This document shows positions 8,751-15,844 of a stretch of 28,648 nucleotides of DNA, piece after piece. Below the pieces are notes generated by a model. The model searched no databases and was not told the DNA's origin. It saw only the letters and a program-made list of their open reading frames with translations. Position numbers and translations under genes: made by a program. The first letter of the stretch is position 1; every line of letters begins with the position of its first letter. This DNA is from Spirochaetaceae bacterium (lineage in GTDB: Bacteria; Spirochaetota; Spirochaetia; Treponematales; Rectinemataceae). Location: NCBI GenBank assembly GCA_016794765.1, contig JAEUJG010000615.1, forward strand, positions 1-28,648, written 5' to 3'.

Positions 8751-11278
8751 CGTCCATGCTCCTTTGCGTCGTTTCCCGTCCGCGCCGGGGAGGAGAGCTC
8801 CGCCGGCCGCGCGGCGGCGAGGAGGCGGGCGGCGAGGTCGAGGTCCTTGAGGAGGCGCGCGATCTCGCCGAGGACGGCCAGGTGGGCCTCCGGCGGCTGC
8901 CCCTCGGGCGCGCAGAGGATGATGAGGACGCGCGCCGGCTCCTCGAGCGCGAGGATGCGGAAGCCCTGGGGCCGGGCTCCGAAGAAGACGAGGGGCTCGT
9001 CGACCTCCGTGACGTGGGCGTGGAGGAGGACGACCCCGGGATCGAGCTCGATGGGGGCCTTTTGCGCGATCTCGGTGTAGAGCGAGGCGAGCCGGCCGAG
9101 GGCGCGGCGGTCCTTCCCGAAGGCGAGCGACAGGAGGGCGCGGACGCCGTCGGCCACCGCGGTTTCGCCCATCGCGGTCATGACGCGGCCGGCGGAGAGG
9201 GCGGCGGAGAAGAGGTCGGCCTGGACGGGGAGGGGCTCGCCCTCGGGCAGGGGCCGGGCCGTCGCCTCCCCCTCGTCGGGCAGGTAGAAGAGGAGGAGGG
9301 GCGCGTCGGGGAATTCCTCGCCGAGGAGGTGAGGCAGCTTTTCCACCGCGGGGTGCCAGGCCGGCCCGCCGGGGCGGGAGCAGAAGATGACGAAGGCGGC
9401 CTGCGCCGCGTTGGCCGATTTGGCCTTCTCCGCGACGGACTTCCAGGATTCGAACTCGACGACGCCTATCTGCCCCCTGGCCTTGAGCCCCTCCGCGGCG
9501 GTCCTGGCGGCGGCGGCGTGCGGCGCCTGGGCGTAGACCGTGAGGTGGGCGCCGCTCCGCTCGAGGAAGGCCCCGAGGGCGGCGAGGCCGCGCGCGAAGC
9601 CGGGATGCCGCTCCGCGAGGGGCGGCAGCACGAGGTTGACGCGCGCGATGTTCTTGACCGGCTTGGCGACGCGGGCGACGACGACGAGCTCGCGGCCGCC
9701 CTGGAGGAGGCGCTCGATGACGCTGCCGAAGAAGGCGCGGGAGAATTTGGGCGCGCGGTTCCAGCCGATGACCAGGGTCCGCGCGCGGTTCTCGGCCGCC
9801 GCCTGGAGGATGCCCTCCGGCACGTTGACGCTCACCCGCGTGGCGGGGCGGACCGGCACGCCGGCGCGGGCGGTCTGGGCCATCACCTTGGCGAGGACGC
9901 TCTCCGCGCGCTCGAGCTCCGCCTCGGTGTCGGCGGACTCCGCGACCACCGCGACGGGGAAGAGGGGTTCCTCGTCCCCGCGGGCGCGGAGGAGGCAGGC
10001 GAGGTCGACGAGGTTGCCGAGGGAGGCCGGGTTGGCGACGGCCACCATGATGCGCTCTCGCTCGGGCGCCTGGGCTGCCGGCGCGGGACCGCCGCGGGCG
10101 AGGATGCGTCCGCCCGCGGCCCTGGCGACCAGGGGTCCGATGAAGCCGGAGGCGATGACGACGACGAGGGCTCCGCCGAAGACGCCTTCGTCCACGAGGC
10201 CGAGGCGGCTGCCGACGAGGAGGGTCCCGAGGGCGACGGTGCCGGGATTCAGGGCCAGGCCGAAGGAGTAGAGGGCCTCGGCGTTGGAGAAACCGAGGAG
10301 CGGACGCTTCAGGTAGGCCGCGGCGAAGCGCGCGGCGAGATAGAGGGCCAGCGCCTCGAGCACGAGGACCGCCGAGCCGGAGTCGGACAACGCGCCGACG
10401 ATGTCCGCGCGGGTGCCGGCGTGGATGAGGAAGAAGGGCACGAAGAGGGCCTCTCCCGCGAAGGAGAGCCGGGCGCGGAGGGCGGAGCTTTCGGGCACGA
10501 AACGGGCCAGGAAGAAGCCCGCGAAGAAGGCGCCGATTTCGGGCTTGAAGCCGAAGCGCTCGGCGGCGAAGGCGCAGAGGAAGGCCAGGACGAGGACGAA
10601 CACGAACTCGATGGAGCCGTCGGGCCGCACCCGCTTGAAGAACAGCCCGGCGGCCTTGGGCACGAAGAGGTAGAGGAGGGCGGCGACGAGGAGCCCCGCG
10701 CCGAGCCGGAGAAAGTCCCGGGCGGGCGCGGCTCCGGGGGCGGCGGAAGGCGCGGCGAGGGCGGTGACCGCCGCGAGGGCGAGCACGGCGACGAGCTCGG
10801 CCGCGCTCGCGCTGCCCGTCGCGACGAGGGTCGTCCGCGCGCGGAGGAGGCCGAGGCGCGCGGCGCTCTCGTGGGGCCGGACCGTCCGGGCGGCGAAGGC
10901 CGCGCCGATGAGGATGGCCGGCGGGAAACCCGCGCCGAGCATCCAGTAGCCGGTGGCGAAGCCCGCGCCGAAGGACAGGAGGATGGCGGCGAAGGAGGCG
11001 AAGGCGTGGGGGAAGCGGTGGCGCTTCAGCGCGGAGAAGTCGAGCTCGCTGCCCGCGAGGAAGAAGGCGTAGAGGAGGCCGATCTCCCCGAGGAGCTCGA
11101 TCGTCCTGCCGCCCTCGATGAGTCCGAAGCCGAAGGGCCCGATGAGGGCGCCCGCGAGGGCGACGCAGGCGAAGCCCGGCAGGAGGAGCTTCTCCGCGGC
11201 GAGCGGGACGAGGAGCATGACGACGAGGACGGAGAGAAGCGTCCCCACGGTATCGCTGACGGGCGGCGGGAAGAACAT
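8747..11278 (-). CDS. CPA2-type cation:proton antiporter with USP-like and PTS EIIA-like C-terminal domains
   Basis: 843 residues. Residues 1-~395 contain 11-13 hydrophobic helices typical of Kef/NapA-type Na+(K+)/H+ exchangers (LLPGFACVALAGALIGPFGFGL, LLGEIGLLYAFFLAGSELD, FAGEALFVPFFLIHAGTR). Residues ~410-690 look like two universal-stress-protein-like alpha/beta units (ERIMVAVANPASL.., TLVIGWNRAP..FGSVIERLL). Residues ~700-825 resemble a fructose-type PTS EIIA domain, with a His (about 753) in GVVLLHAHVTEVDEP and LIILCAPEGQPPEAHLAVLGEIARLL, so phosphorylation control is conceivable. Odd: the membrane positions where CPA2 proteins usually keep an acidic pair read SASAAELVAV, so ion coupling may differ. 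First gene of the operon. No real SD; a -10 box lies 9 bases before the ATG. Confidence 0.82.
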   Translation of the reverse strand: MFFPPPVSDTVGTLLSVLVVMLLVPLAAEKLLLPGFACVALAGALIGPFGFGLIEGGRTIELLGEIGLLYAFFLAGSELDFSALKRHRFPHAFASFAAILLSFGAGFATGYWMLGAGFPPAILIGAAFAARTVRPHESAARLGLLRARTTLVATGSASAAELVAVLALAAVTALAAPSAAPGAAPARDFLRLGAGLLVAALLYLFVPKAAGLFFKRVRPDGSIEFVFVLVLAFLCAFAAERFGFKPEIGAFFAGFFLARFVPESSALRARLSFAGEALFVPFFLIHAGTRADIVGALSDSGSAVLVLEALALYLAARFAAAYLKRPLLGFSNAEALYSFGLALNPGTVALGTLLVGSRLGLVDEGVFGGALVVVIASGFIGPLVARAAGGRILARGGPAPAAQAPERERIMVAVANPASLGNLVDLACLLRARGDEEPLFPVAVVAESADTEAELERAESVLAKVMAQTARAGVPVRPATRVSVNVPEGILQAAAENRARTLVIGWNRAPKFSRAFFGSVIERLLQGGRELVVVARVAKPVKNIARVNLVLPPLAERHPGFARGLAALGAFLERSGAHLTVYAQAPHAAAARTAAEGLKARGQIGVVEFESWKSVAEKAKSANAAQAAFVIFCSRPGGPAWHPAVEKLPHLLGEEFPDAPLLLFYLPDEGEATARPLPEGEPLPVQADLFSAALSAGRVMTAMGETAVADGVRALLSLAFGKDRRALGRLASLYTEIAQKAPIELDPGVVLLHAHVTEVDEPLVFFGARPQGFRILALEEPARVLIILCAPEGQPPEAHLAVLGEIARLLKDLDLAARLLAAARPAELSSPARTGNDAKEHGR

Positions 11279-11287
11279 GGTCCACTA

Positions 11288-11316
11288 AATCTAAGCCGCT
11301 TGGGTTCCCGCCGCAA
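11288..11316 (-). promoter_or_regulatory. Putative promoter of the antiporter operon
   Basis: Minus strand TTGCGG (11316-11311), 17-base spacer, TAGATT (11293-11288), then 9 bases to the ATG at 11278. The transcript would have a leader of 0-3 bases, consistent with the absence of an SD. Confidence 0.45.
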
Positions 11317-11339
11317 GCGAAAAGCGCGAGGGGAGGGCC

Positions 11340-11555
11340 AGCCCGGATTTCTCACGGGCAAAATCGGGCCGATATCGAGGAACGAGGAAATCGAGGAACG
11401 GAGCATGCTTTTGTGCATTTGAGTACCGGAGATGACGAGAGACGCCGCGAACTAGGGCTCGCGAGAGAGCGGCCCGATTTTGCCGGTGGCCGCGCACCTG
11501 TTTGGGCAGACCGGAGTACCGCGTTTCATCGCGCGGCTGGTGGGAAATCCGGGCT
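11340..11555. repeat. Nested inverted repeats in the murB-antiporter spacer
   Basis: Outer arms AGCCCGGATTTC (11340-11351) and GAAATCCGGGCT (11544-11555) are a perfect 12-bp inverted pair. Inside them GGCAAAATCGGGCCG (11357-11371) and CGGCCCGATTTTGCC (11470-11484) form a perfect 15-bp pair. The 98-base centre holds an 11-base direct repeat ATCGAGGAACG (11374-11384, 11390-11400), the palindrome AGCATGCT (11402-11409) and CTCGCGAG. The region is visibly less GC-rich than its surroundings and has no believable ORF. The right outer arm runs two bases into the murB stop codon. It could be a small non-autonomous mobile element, a structured 3' region of murB mRNA, or a binding site. No target-site duplication was recognised. 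Confidence 0.6.
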
Positions 11556-12558
11556 AGAAGTCGCCGGCGAAAACCACCTCCGCCTCGATCCCGACCCCGA
11601 GCCGCTCCCGGACTTCGCGTTGCGCGCACTCGATGAGGGCGCGCATGTCCGCCGCGCTCGCCTTGCCCGCGTTCACGAAGATGTTGGCGTGCCAGTCGGA
11701 GACCGCCGCGTCCCCGATCCGCCGGCCGCGGAAGCCGAGTTCGTCCAGGATCTTGCCCGTCGGCCTTCCCAAGGCGCGGTCGTTCTTGAAGACGGAGCCG
11801 GCGGAAGGCAGGCGGTAGTGGCCCTTGGCCTCGCGGTCGGCGCGGCGCCCGCGCATCGTCGCCTCGATCTCCGCCCGCTCGCCGGGCCGGAGCCTGAAGG
11901 CCGCCGCCAGGACGAGGGCGCCGGCCGCCGGGCCGCCGGCCTGGTAGGGCGAGCGCTTGTAGGCCCATTCCCCGGCGGAGCGGGGCCGGCGCTCGACGTT
12001 CGCCCCGGCCTCCGGCGACGCCGCCTCCACCCAGGCGAGGCGGTCGGCCATCTCGACCTCGTAGCAGCGCGCGTTCATGAAGACGGCGCCGCCGAGGCTG
12101 CCCGGCATGCCGTAGAAATTCTCGAGGCCGGCGAGTCCGCGCTCCAGGGCCGTCTCGCAGAGCGCGTCCACGGAGGCGCCCGCCTCGGCGACGAGGAGGG
12201 ATCCGCCCTGGAGCCCGTCCCGGCCGGCCTCCGGGCCGGCCTCCGGGCAGGGGCCGGCTCCGGCGTCCGGATCCCCTTCCTCGACGCGGATCGCGGACAG
12301 GAGGCTCGTGTCGAGGACGATGCCGCGGATGCCGCGGTCGCCGACCAGGATGTTCGCGCCGCCGCCGAGGGCGAAAAGGGGCAGGCCGGCCGCGCGCGCC
12401 TCGCGGAGGAGGCGCAGGCAGGCTTCCCGGTCCCTCGGGGAGACGAAGGCTTCGGCCGGACCGCCGATCCGGAAGGTCGTATGGGCGGACATCGGTTCTT
12501 CGTATGCTATCGCCGCGTTTATATTGATTTTTTCGAGGAAGTTCCGTAGTGTTGGCAT
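11554..12558 (-). CDS. murB: UDP-N-acetylenolpyruvoylglucosamine reductase MurB
   Basis: 334 residues; FAD/NADPH-dependent reduction giving UDP-N-acetylmuramate in the cytoplasmic stage of peptidoglycan synthesis. FAD-binding motifs are visible: TTFRIGGPAEAFV, LFALGGGANILVGDRGIRGIVLDTS, GLENFYGMPGSLGGAVFMNARCYE. The active-site segment is YRLPSAGSVFKN with the proton-donor Ser at 255, followed by TGKILDELGFRGRRIGDAAVSDWHANIFVNAGKASAADM. It ends EAEVVFAGDF, the usual C-terminal Glu region. An Ala/Gly/Pro-rich insert at about 105-120 comes from a small DNA duplication near 12220-12250. The start is the ATG giving MPTLRNFLEKINI; there is no SD, but TATGAT lies exactly 6 bases upstream. Divergent from cysS. 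Confidence 0.93.
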   Translation of the reverse strand: MPTLRNFLEKININAAIAYEEPMSAHTTFRIGGPAEAFVSPRDREACLRLLREARAAGLPLFALGGGANILVGDRGIRGIVLDTSLLSAIRVEEGDPDAGAGPCPEAGPEAGRDGLQGGSLLVAEAGASVDALCETALERGLAGLENFYGMPGSLGGAVFMNARCYEVEMADRLAWVEAASPEAGANVERRPRSAGEWAYKRSPYQAGGPAAGALVLAAAFRLRPGERAEIEATMRGRRADREAKGHYRLPSAGSVFKNDRALGRPTGKILDELGFRGRRIGDAAVSDWHANIFVNAGKASAADMRALIECAQREVRERLGVGIEAEVVFAGDF

Positions 12559-12564
12559 GGACCG

Positions 12565-12594
12565 ATCATAGCCGGGCCGGGGCGGGAGGCGCAA
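12565..12594 (-). promoter_or_regulatory. Putative murB promoter giving a leaderless transcript
   Basis: Minus strand TTGCGC (12594-12589), 18-base spacer, TATGAT (12570-12565; five of six consensus bases), then CGGTCC and the murB ATG. The start site of transcription would coincide with the A of the ATG. Confidence 0.55.
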
Positions 12595-12631
12595 GCCGCG
12601 TTTCGCCGGCGGCGGCCCGCCCACCGTTCGT

Positions 12632-12650
12632 CGAAGGCCCCGAGCCTTCG
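12632..12650 (+). other. Small hairpin upstream of cysS
   Basis: CGAAGGC (12632-12638), loop CCCGA, GCCTTCG (12644-12650): 7-bp perfect stem about 30 bases before the cysS SD. It may be in the 5' leader. No T-box features are seen and I claim no function. Confidence 0.3.
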
Positions 12651-12688
12651 CGTGTCCATTTTCGAGGTCCCCGCTGCAGGAGGAAACG

Positions 12689-14116
12689 ATGCCGACGCTC
12701 CGCGTGTACAACACCCTCGGGCGCGAACTCCAGGAGTTCCGCCCCCTCGTCCCCGGAAAGGTCGGCTTCTACGGCTGCGGCCCCACGGTCTACAACTACG
12801 CCCACATCGGCAACATCCGCGCCTACGTCGTCCACGACACGGTTTGCCGCGGCCTCCGCTACCTCGGCTACGAGGTCGAGCACGTGATGAACATCACGGA
12901 CGTCGGCCATCTTTCGGACGACGCGGATTCCGGCGAGGACAAGATGGTCAAGAGCGCCCAGGAGCGCGGCAAGACCGTCTACGAGATCGCCCAATTCTAC
13001 ACCGACGCCTTCTTCCGGGACCTCGACCGGATGAACATCGACCGGCCGGAGATCGTCTGCAAGGCGACCGACCACATCCCCGAGATGATCGCCCTCATCA
13101 AGCGCATCGAGGAGCGGGGCTACACCTATTCCGCCGGCGGCAACCTCTACTTCGACGTCACCAAGTTCCCGAAGTACGGGGAGCTCGCCCTTCTCAAGCT
13201 CGACGAGCTCAAGGCCGGCGCCCGCATCGAGGTCGACCCGAACAAGAAGAATCCCGCCGATTTCGCCCTGTGGTTCACCAAGTCCAAGTTCGAGAACCAG
13301 GCGATGATCTGGGATTCCCCCTGGGGCCGCGGCTATCCCGGCTGGCACATCGAGTGCTCCGCGATGAGCATGAAGTACCTCGGGGAGCAGTTCGACATCC
13401 ACGCCGGCGGCATCGACCACATCCCCATCCACCACACCAACGAGATCGCCCAGACCGAGGCCGCCACCGGCAAGAAGTGGGTCAACTACTGGATGCACAA
13501 CGAATTCCTGGTGCTCGACAAGGGCAAGATGTCCAAGTCGGCCGGCGGCTTCCTCACGGTGCAGAGCCTTGTCGACCAGGGCTTCGAACCGCTCGACTAC
13601 CGCTTCTTCCTCCTCGGCGCGCACTACCGCTCCCAGCTCCAGTTCTCCCTCGAGGGACTCGCCTCGGCCAAGGCCTCGCGGAAGTCCCTGTCCGACCGCG
13701 TCCTCGCCCTTCGGGACAAGGCCGCCGAACCCGCTCCGCTCGGGTCCCTCGGCGCCAAGGCCCGCGGCTGGCTCGAGGCTTTCTCCGCCGCCGTCGCCGA
13801 CGACTTCGCGATGCCCCGCGCCCTGGCCGCCCTTTGGGGCGCCCTGCGCGACGCCGAACTCCCGGCCGCCGAGGCCCTCGCCGTCGCCTTCGACATGGAC
13901 CGGGTCCTCGGGCTCGGCCTGTCCGCGACGGTCCGCGCCGAGGCCGCCGCCGTCGATCCGGAACTCGCCGCCTGGGCCGAGGGCAAGATCGCCGAACGCG
14001 CGGCGGCCAAGAAGGCCAAGGATTTCGCCCGCGCCGACGCGATCCGCGCCGAACTCAAGGAAAAGGGCCTCGTCCTCGAGGACGGACCCGGCGGCACGAC
14101 GTGGAAGCGGCCCTAA
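12689..14116 (+). CDS. cysS: Cysteinyl-tRNA synthetase
   Basis: 475 residues, normal for the class I enzyme that charges tRNA-Cys. The catalytic zinc ligands are all present: C30 (FYGCGPTVYN), C223 (HIECSAMSMK), H248 and E252 (IHHTNEIAQTEA). The HIGH motif is the HIGN variant (from H39), as in Bacillus-type CysRS, and KMSKS begins at K280. The C-terminal anticodon-binding helix bundle ends AKDFARADAIRAELKEKGLVLEDGPGGTTWKR. SD AGGAGG lies 5 bases before the ATG. Only 36 bases separate its stop from the sigma-factor start, so the following four genes are probably cotranscribed. Confidence 0.97.
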   Translation: MPTLRVYNTLGRELQEFRPLVPGKVGFYGCGPTVYNYAHIGNIRAYVVHDTVCRGLRYLGYEVEHVMNITDVGHLSDDADSGEDKMVKSAQERGKTVYEIAQFYTDAFFRDLDRMNIDRPEIVCKATDHIPEMIALIKRIEERGYTYSAGGNLYFDVTKFPKYGELALLKLDELKAGARIEVDPNKKNPADFALWFTKSKFENQAMIWDSPWGRGYPGWHIECSAMSMKYLGEQFDIHAGGIDHIPIHHTNEIAQTEAATGKKWVNYWMHNEFLVLDKGKMSKSAGGFLTVQSLVDQGFEPLDYRFFLLGAHYRSQLQFSLEGLASAKASRKSLSDRVLALRDKAAEPAPLGSLGAKARGWLEAFSAAVADDFAMPRALAALWGALRDAELPAAEALAVAFDMDRVLGLGLSATVRAEAAAVDPELAAWAEGKIAERAAAKKAKDFARADAIRAELKEKGLVLEDGPGGTTWKRP

Positions 14117-14152
14117 GCCTCCCGGCTTGGCGTAACCTGGACGGAGGCGGGA

Positions 14153-14686
14153 TTGTTCTCTAACGAAGCTTCCCTTGACGAGCGCGAGCTCCGGCTTCTC
14201 TACGACGCCGTGGCTCCCATGCTCGTGCGGGTAGCCTACCGCATCGCGGGCACCGAGGAAGCGGCCGAGGACATCGTCCACGAGGCCTTCATCCGCCTCC
14301 TCGAAAAGCGCCTGCCCTTCGCGACGCGCGACGACGCCAAGTTCTGGCTCATCCGCGTCGTGAAGAACGGCGCCCTCAACTACGCGAAGCGCAAGGGCCG
14401 CGAGGCCCGCGCCTACGAGCGTTGGTGGCGCGGCGAGCGCGCCGAGAGCGAGTCGGCCGACGCGGAGATCCTCCGCGGGGAGTCGGAAAAGGAAGTGAAA
14501 GCCTTCCTGGACCGCCTCCCCGAGAATCTCCGTTCGGTCCTTGTCCTGAAGGAGTACGGCGGGATGAGTTACAAGGAGATCGGACGGGTCCTCGGCATCA
14601 CCGAAGGCAACGTCAAGGTCAGAGCCTTCCGCGCCCGCGAGGCGTTGCTCGCCCTGTACGACGAAGAAGGCAAGCATGTGTCCTGA
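14153..14686 (+). CDS. ECF (sigma-24 type) RNA polymerase sigma factor
   Basis: 177 residues. Region 2 (about 15-85) reads VAYRIAGTEEAAEDIVHEAFIRLLEK.. then FWLIRVVKNGALNYAKRK, for -10 recognition and core binding. Region 4 (about 115-170) has FLDRLPENLRSVLVLKEYGGMSYKEIGRVLGITEGNVKVRAFRAREAL, a clear helix-turn-helix for the -35 box. There is no region 1 or 3, as in ECF sigmas. The start is a TTG preceded at 5 bases by GGAGG; the frame has no better start. Its last 11 bases overlap the anti-sigma gene, the usual cotranslated pair. A role in envelope stress is inferred from the next three genes; promoter targets are unknown. Confidence 0.93.
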   Translation: MFSNEASLDERELRLLYDAVAPMLVRVAYRIAGTEEAAEDIVHEAFIRLLEKRLPFATRDDAKFWLIRVVKNGALNYAKRKGREARAYERWWRGERAESESADAEILRGESEKEVKAFLDRLPENLRSVLVLKEYGGMSYKEIGRVLGITEGNVKVRAFRAREALLALYDEEGKHVS

Positions 14687-15284
14687 TCCCGGATTGCTCT
14701 CCGCCTTCGTCGACGGCGAGGTGCCTTCGCCCTGGAAGGACCGTCTGGCCGCCCATCTCGGGGTTTGCCCGGCCTGCGCCGCCAGGGTCGAGCGCTATGC
14801 CGGACTCGGCGCCGCCCTGCGCGCCCCCGCCTCCCTCGACGAGGCCGCCGTCGTCGAGCGCCTCCGCGGCCGCCTCGGTGCGGGGCTCGAATCCCGGCCC
14901 GCGACCCGCGCCGCGTCCCGCGCCGCCTCGCCGCTCTGGAACCGCAGCGTTTCCCTGCCCTTGCCTTTGGCCGCGGCCGCCGGCCTGGCCTTTGTCCTGT
15001 TCGCGAGCCTGGCGCTTTCCGGCCTCCTCAGGCCGGCGCGGCAACCCATCCAGAGCCTGGCCGCCGCGGAGCTCGCCCCGAGCCGGACGGAACCGGGCAG
15101 CATGGAGGCCCTCATCCGCTATCTCGAGTCGCAGGACGCCCAGGTCAACCTCACGATCCAGCTCCCCGCCGACGCCACCTTCTCCTCGAGCGGCAAGCCC
15201 CTCATCGTGAAGGCTTCCGAATTCGTTCCCCTCGGGCCTTCCTCCGCCGCGCCCTCCCCGGCGGAACTGGGCGGCGACGAGTGA
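14676..15284 (+). CDS. Membrane-anchored zinc-finger anti-sigma factor
   Basis: 202 residues. The N-terminal ZAS-type motif is H27-x3-C31-x2-C34 (AAHLGVCPAC) after CPDPGLLSAFVDGE, where residue 2 is also Cys. That domain would hold the neighbouring sigma factor in the cytoplasm. One transmembrane helix lies at ~95-118 (PLPLAAAAGLAFVLFASLALSGLL), leaving about 80 residues outside, including a beta-like segment AQVNLTIQLPADATFSSSGKPLIVKASEF. The start ATG lies inside the sigma gene after AAGAAGG, and its TGA overlaps the next gene's GTG (GTGA). Release by regulated proteolysis or conformational change is an inference from ZAS proteins. Confidence 0.87.
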   Translation: MCPDPGLLSAFVDGEVPSPWKDRLAAHLGVCPACAARVERYAGLGAALRAPASLDEAAVVERLRGRLGAGLESRPATRAASRAASPLWNRSVSLPLPLAAAAGLAFVLFASLALSGLLRPARQPIQSLAAAELAPSRTEPGSMEALIRYLESQDAQVNLTIQLPADATFSSSGKPLIVKASEFVPLGPSSAAPSPAELGGDE

Positions 15285-15844
15285 GGCGTCCCGTCGGCGT
15301 CGGCGCCGCGGCTCTCCTGTATTGCCTCGCCTTCGGACTCGGCGTCCGGCTCGAGGCCCAGGAAGCCCCCCTGCCCGAACTCTTCAAGGACCAGGCCCTG
15401 GCCGTCCACATCGGCGCGCGGATCCACGAGAGCGGCGCCCAAGCCGCCGCCGTCGAGTCCGACAGCGTGCGCTACACCGTTCCCGGCAATCCCGTCGCCG
15501 TCAAGCTCGTCGGCTCCAACGTGGTGATCCTCATCCAGGTGACGCCCTTCGCCGAGGGCAAGTCCGGCCTCGTCCTCGTCGCCCAGGGCCAGGTCTGGGT
15601 GCGCCGCGGCGAAGGCGAGCTTTCCTACCGCACCACCCTCGATTCCGTGTCGGTCGGCTACGGCGAGCGCGTCTTCTTCTTCCCCCTCGGGCGCGATCCC
15701 GCGGGCAACGCGCCGATCCGCCTCGAGATCTTCGTCGAACGCTACGCCGGGGCCCCGGCCGGCGCGGCCGGCCTCGCGCCGGCGGGCCAGGGTTCCAGTC
15801 CCGCCGCGACGAGCGCGGCCGAAAGCGGAAAGAGCAAGAAGTGA
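15281..15844 (+). CDS. Exported protein of unknown function in the sigma/anti-sigma operon
   Basis: 187 residues, not recognised. The N-terminus VRRPVGVGAAALLYCLAFGLGVRLEAQEAP is a signal peptide, with a likely cut after the Ala in LEAQ. The mature part looks all-beta (AVHIGARIHESGAQAAAVESDSVRYTVPGNPVAVKLVGSNVVILIQVTPF, SGLVLVAQGQVWV, LSYRTTLDSVSVGYGERVFFFPLG, PIRLEIFVERY), then a low-complexity Ala/Gly/Ser tail ending SGKSKK. The GTG start overlaps the anti-sigma stop and its own stop overlaps the next GTG (both GTGA), so it belongs to the translationally coupled unit. It may be a periplasmic partner or signal receiver for the anti-sigma factor; nothing in the sequence proves that. Confidence 0.75.
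   Translation: MRRPVGVGAAALLYCLAFGLGVRLEAQEAPLPELFKDQALAVHIGARIHESGAQAAAVESDSVRYTVPGNPVAVKLVGSNVVILIQVTPFAEGKSGLVLVAQGQVWVRRGEGELSYRTTLDSVSVGYGERVFFFPLGRDPAGNAPIRLEIFVERYAGAPAGAAGLAPAGQGSSPAATSAAESGKSKK

Noticed and set aside
7959..11285. 1108-codon minus-strand frame joining DUF1295 with upstream sequence
   Set aside because: Only its last 263 codons (from ATG 8750) are real; the rest is a low-complexity Arg/Pro/Ala shadow of the antiporter gene.
8756..11422. 888-codon + strand frame, Glu/Gly/Asp/Arg-rich
   Set aside because: Antisense shadow of the antiporter; composition typical of the complement of GC-rich genes.
12566..14677. 703-codon minus-strand frame opposite cysS and the sigma gene
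   Set aside because: cysS and sigma motifs are unambiguous on the + strand; the antisense frame is open only because of high GC.
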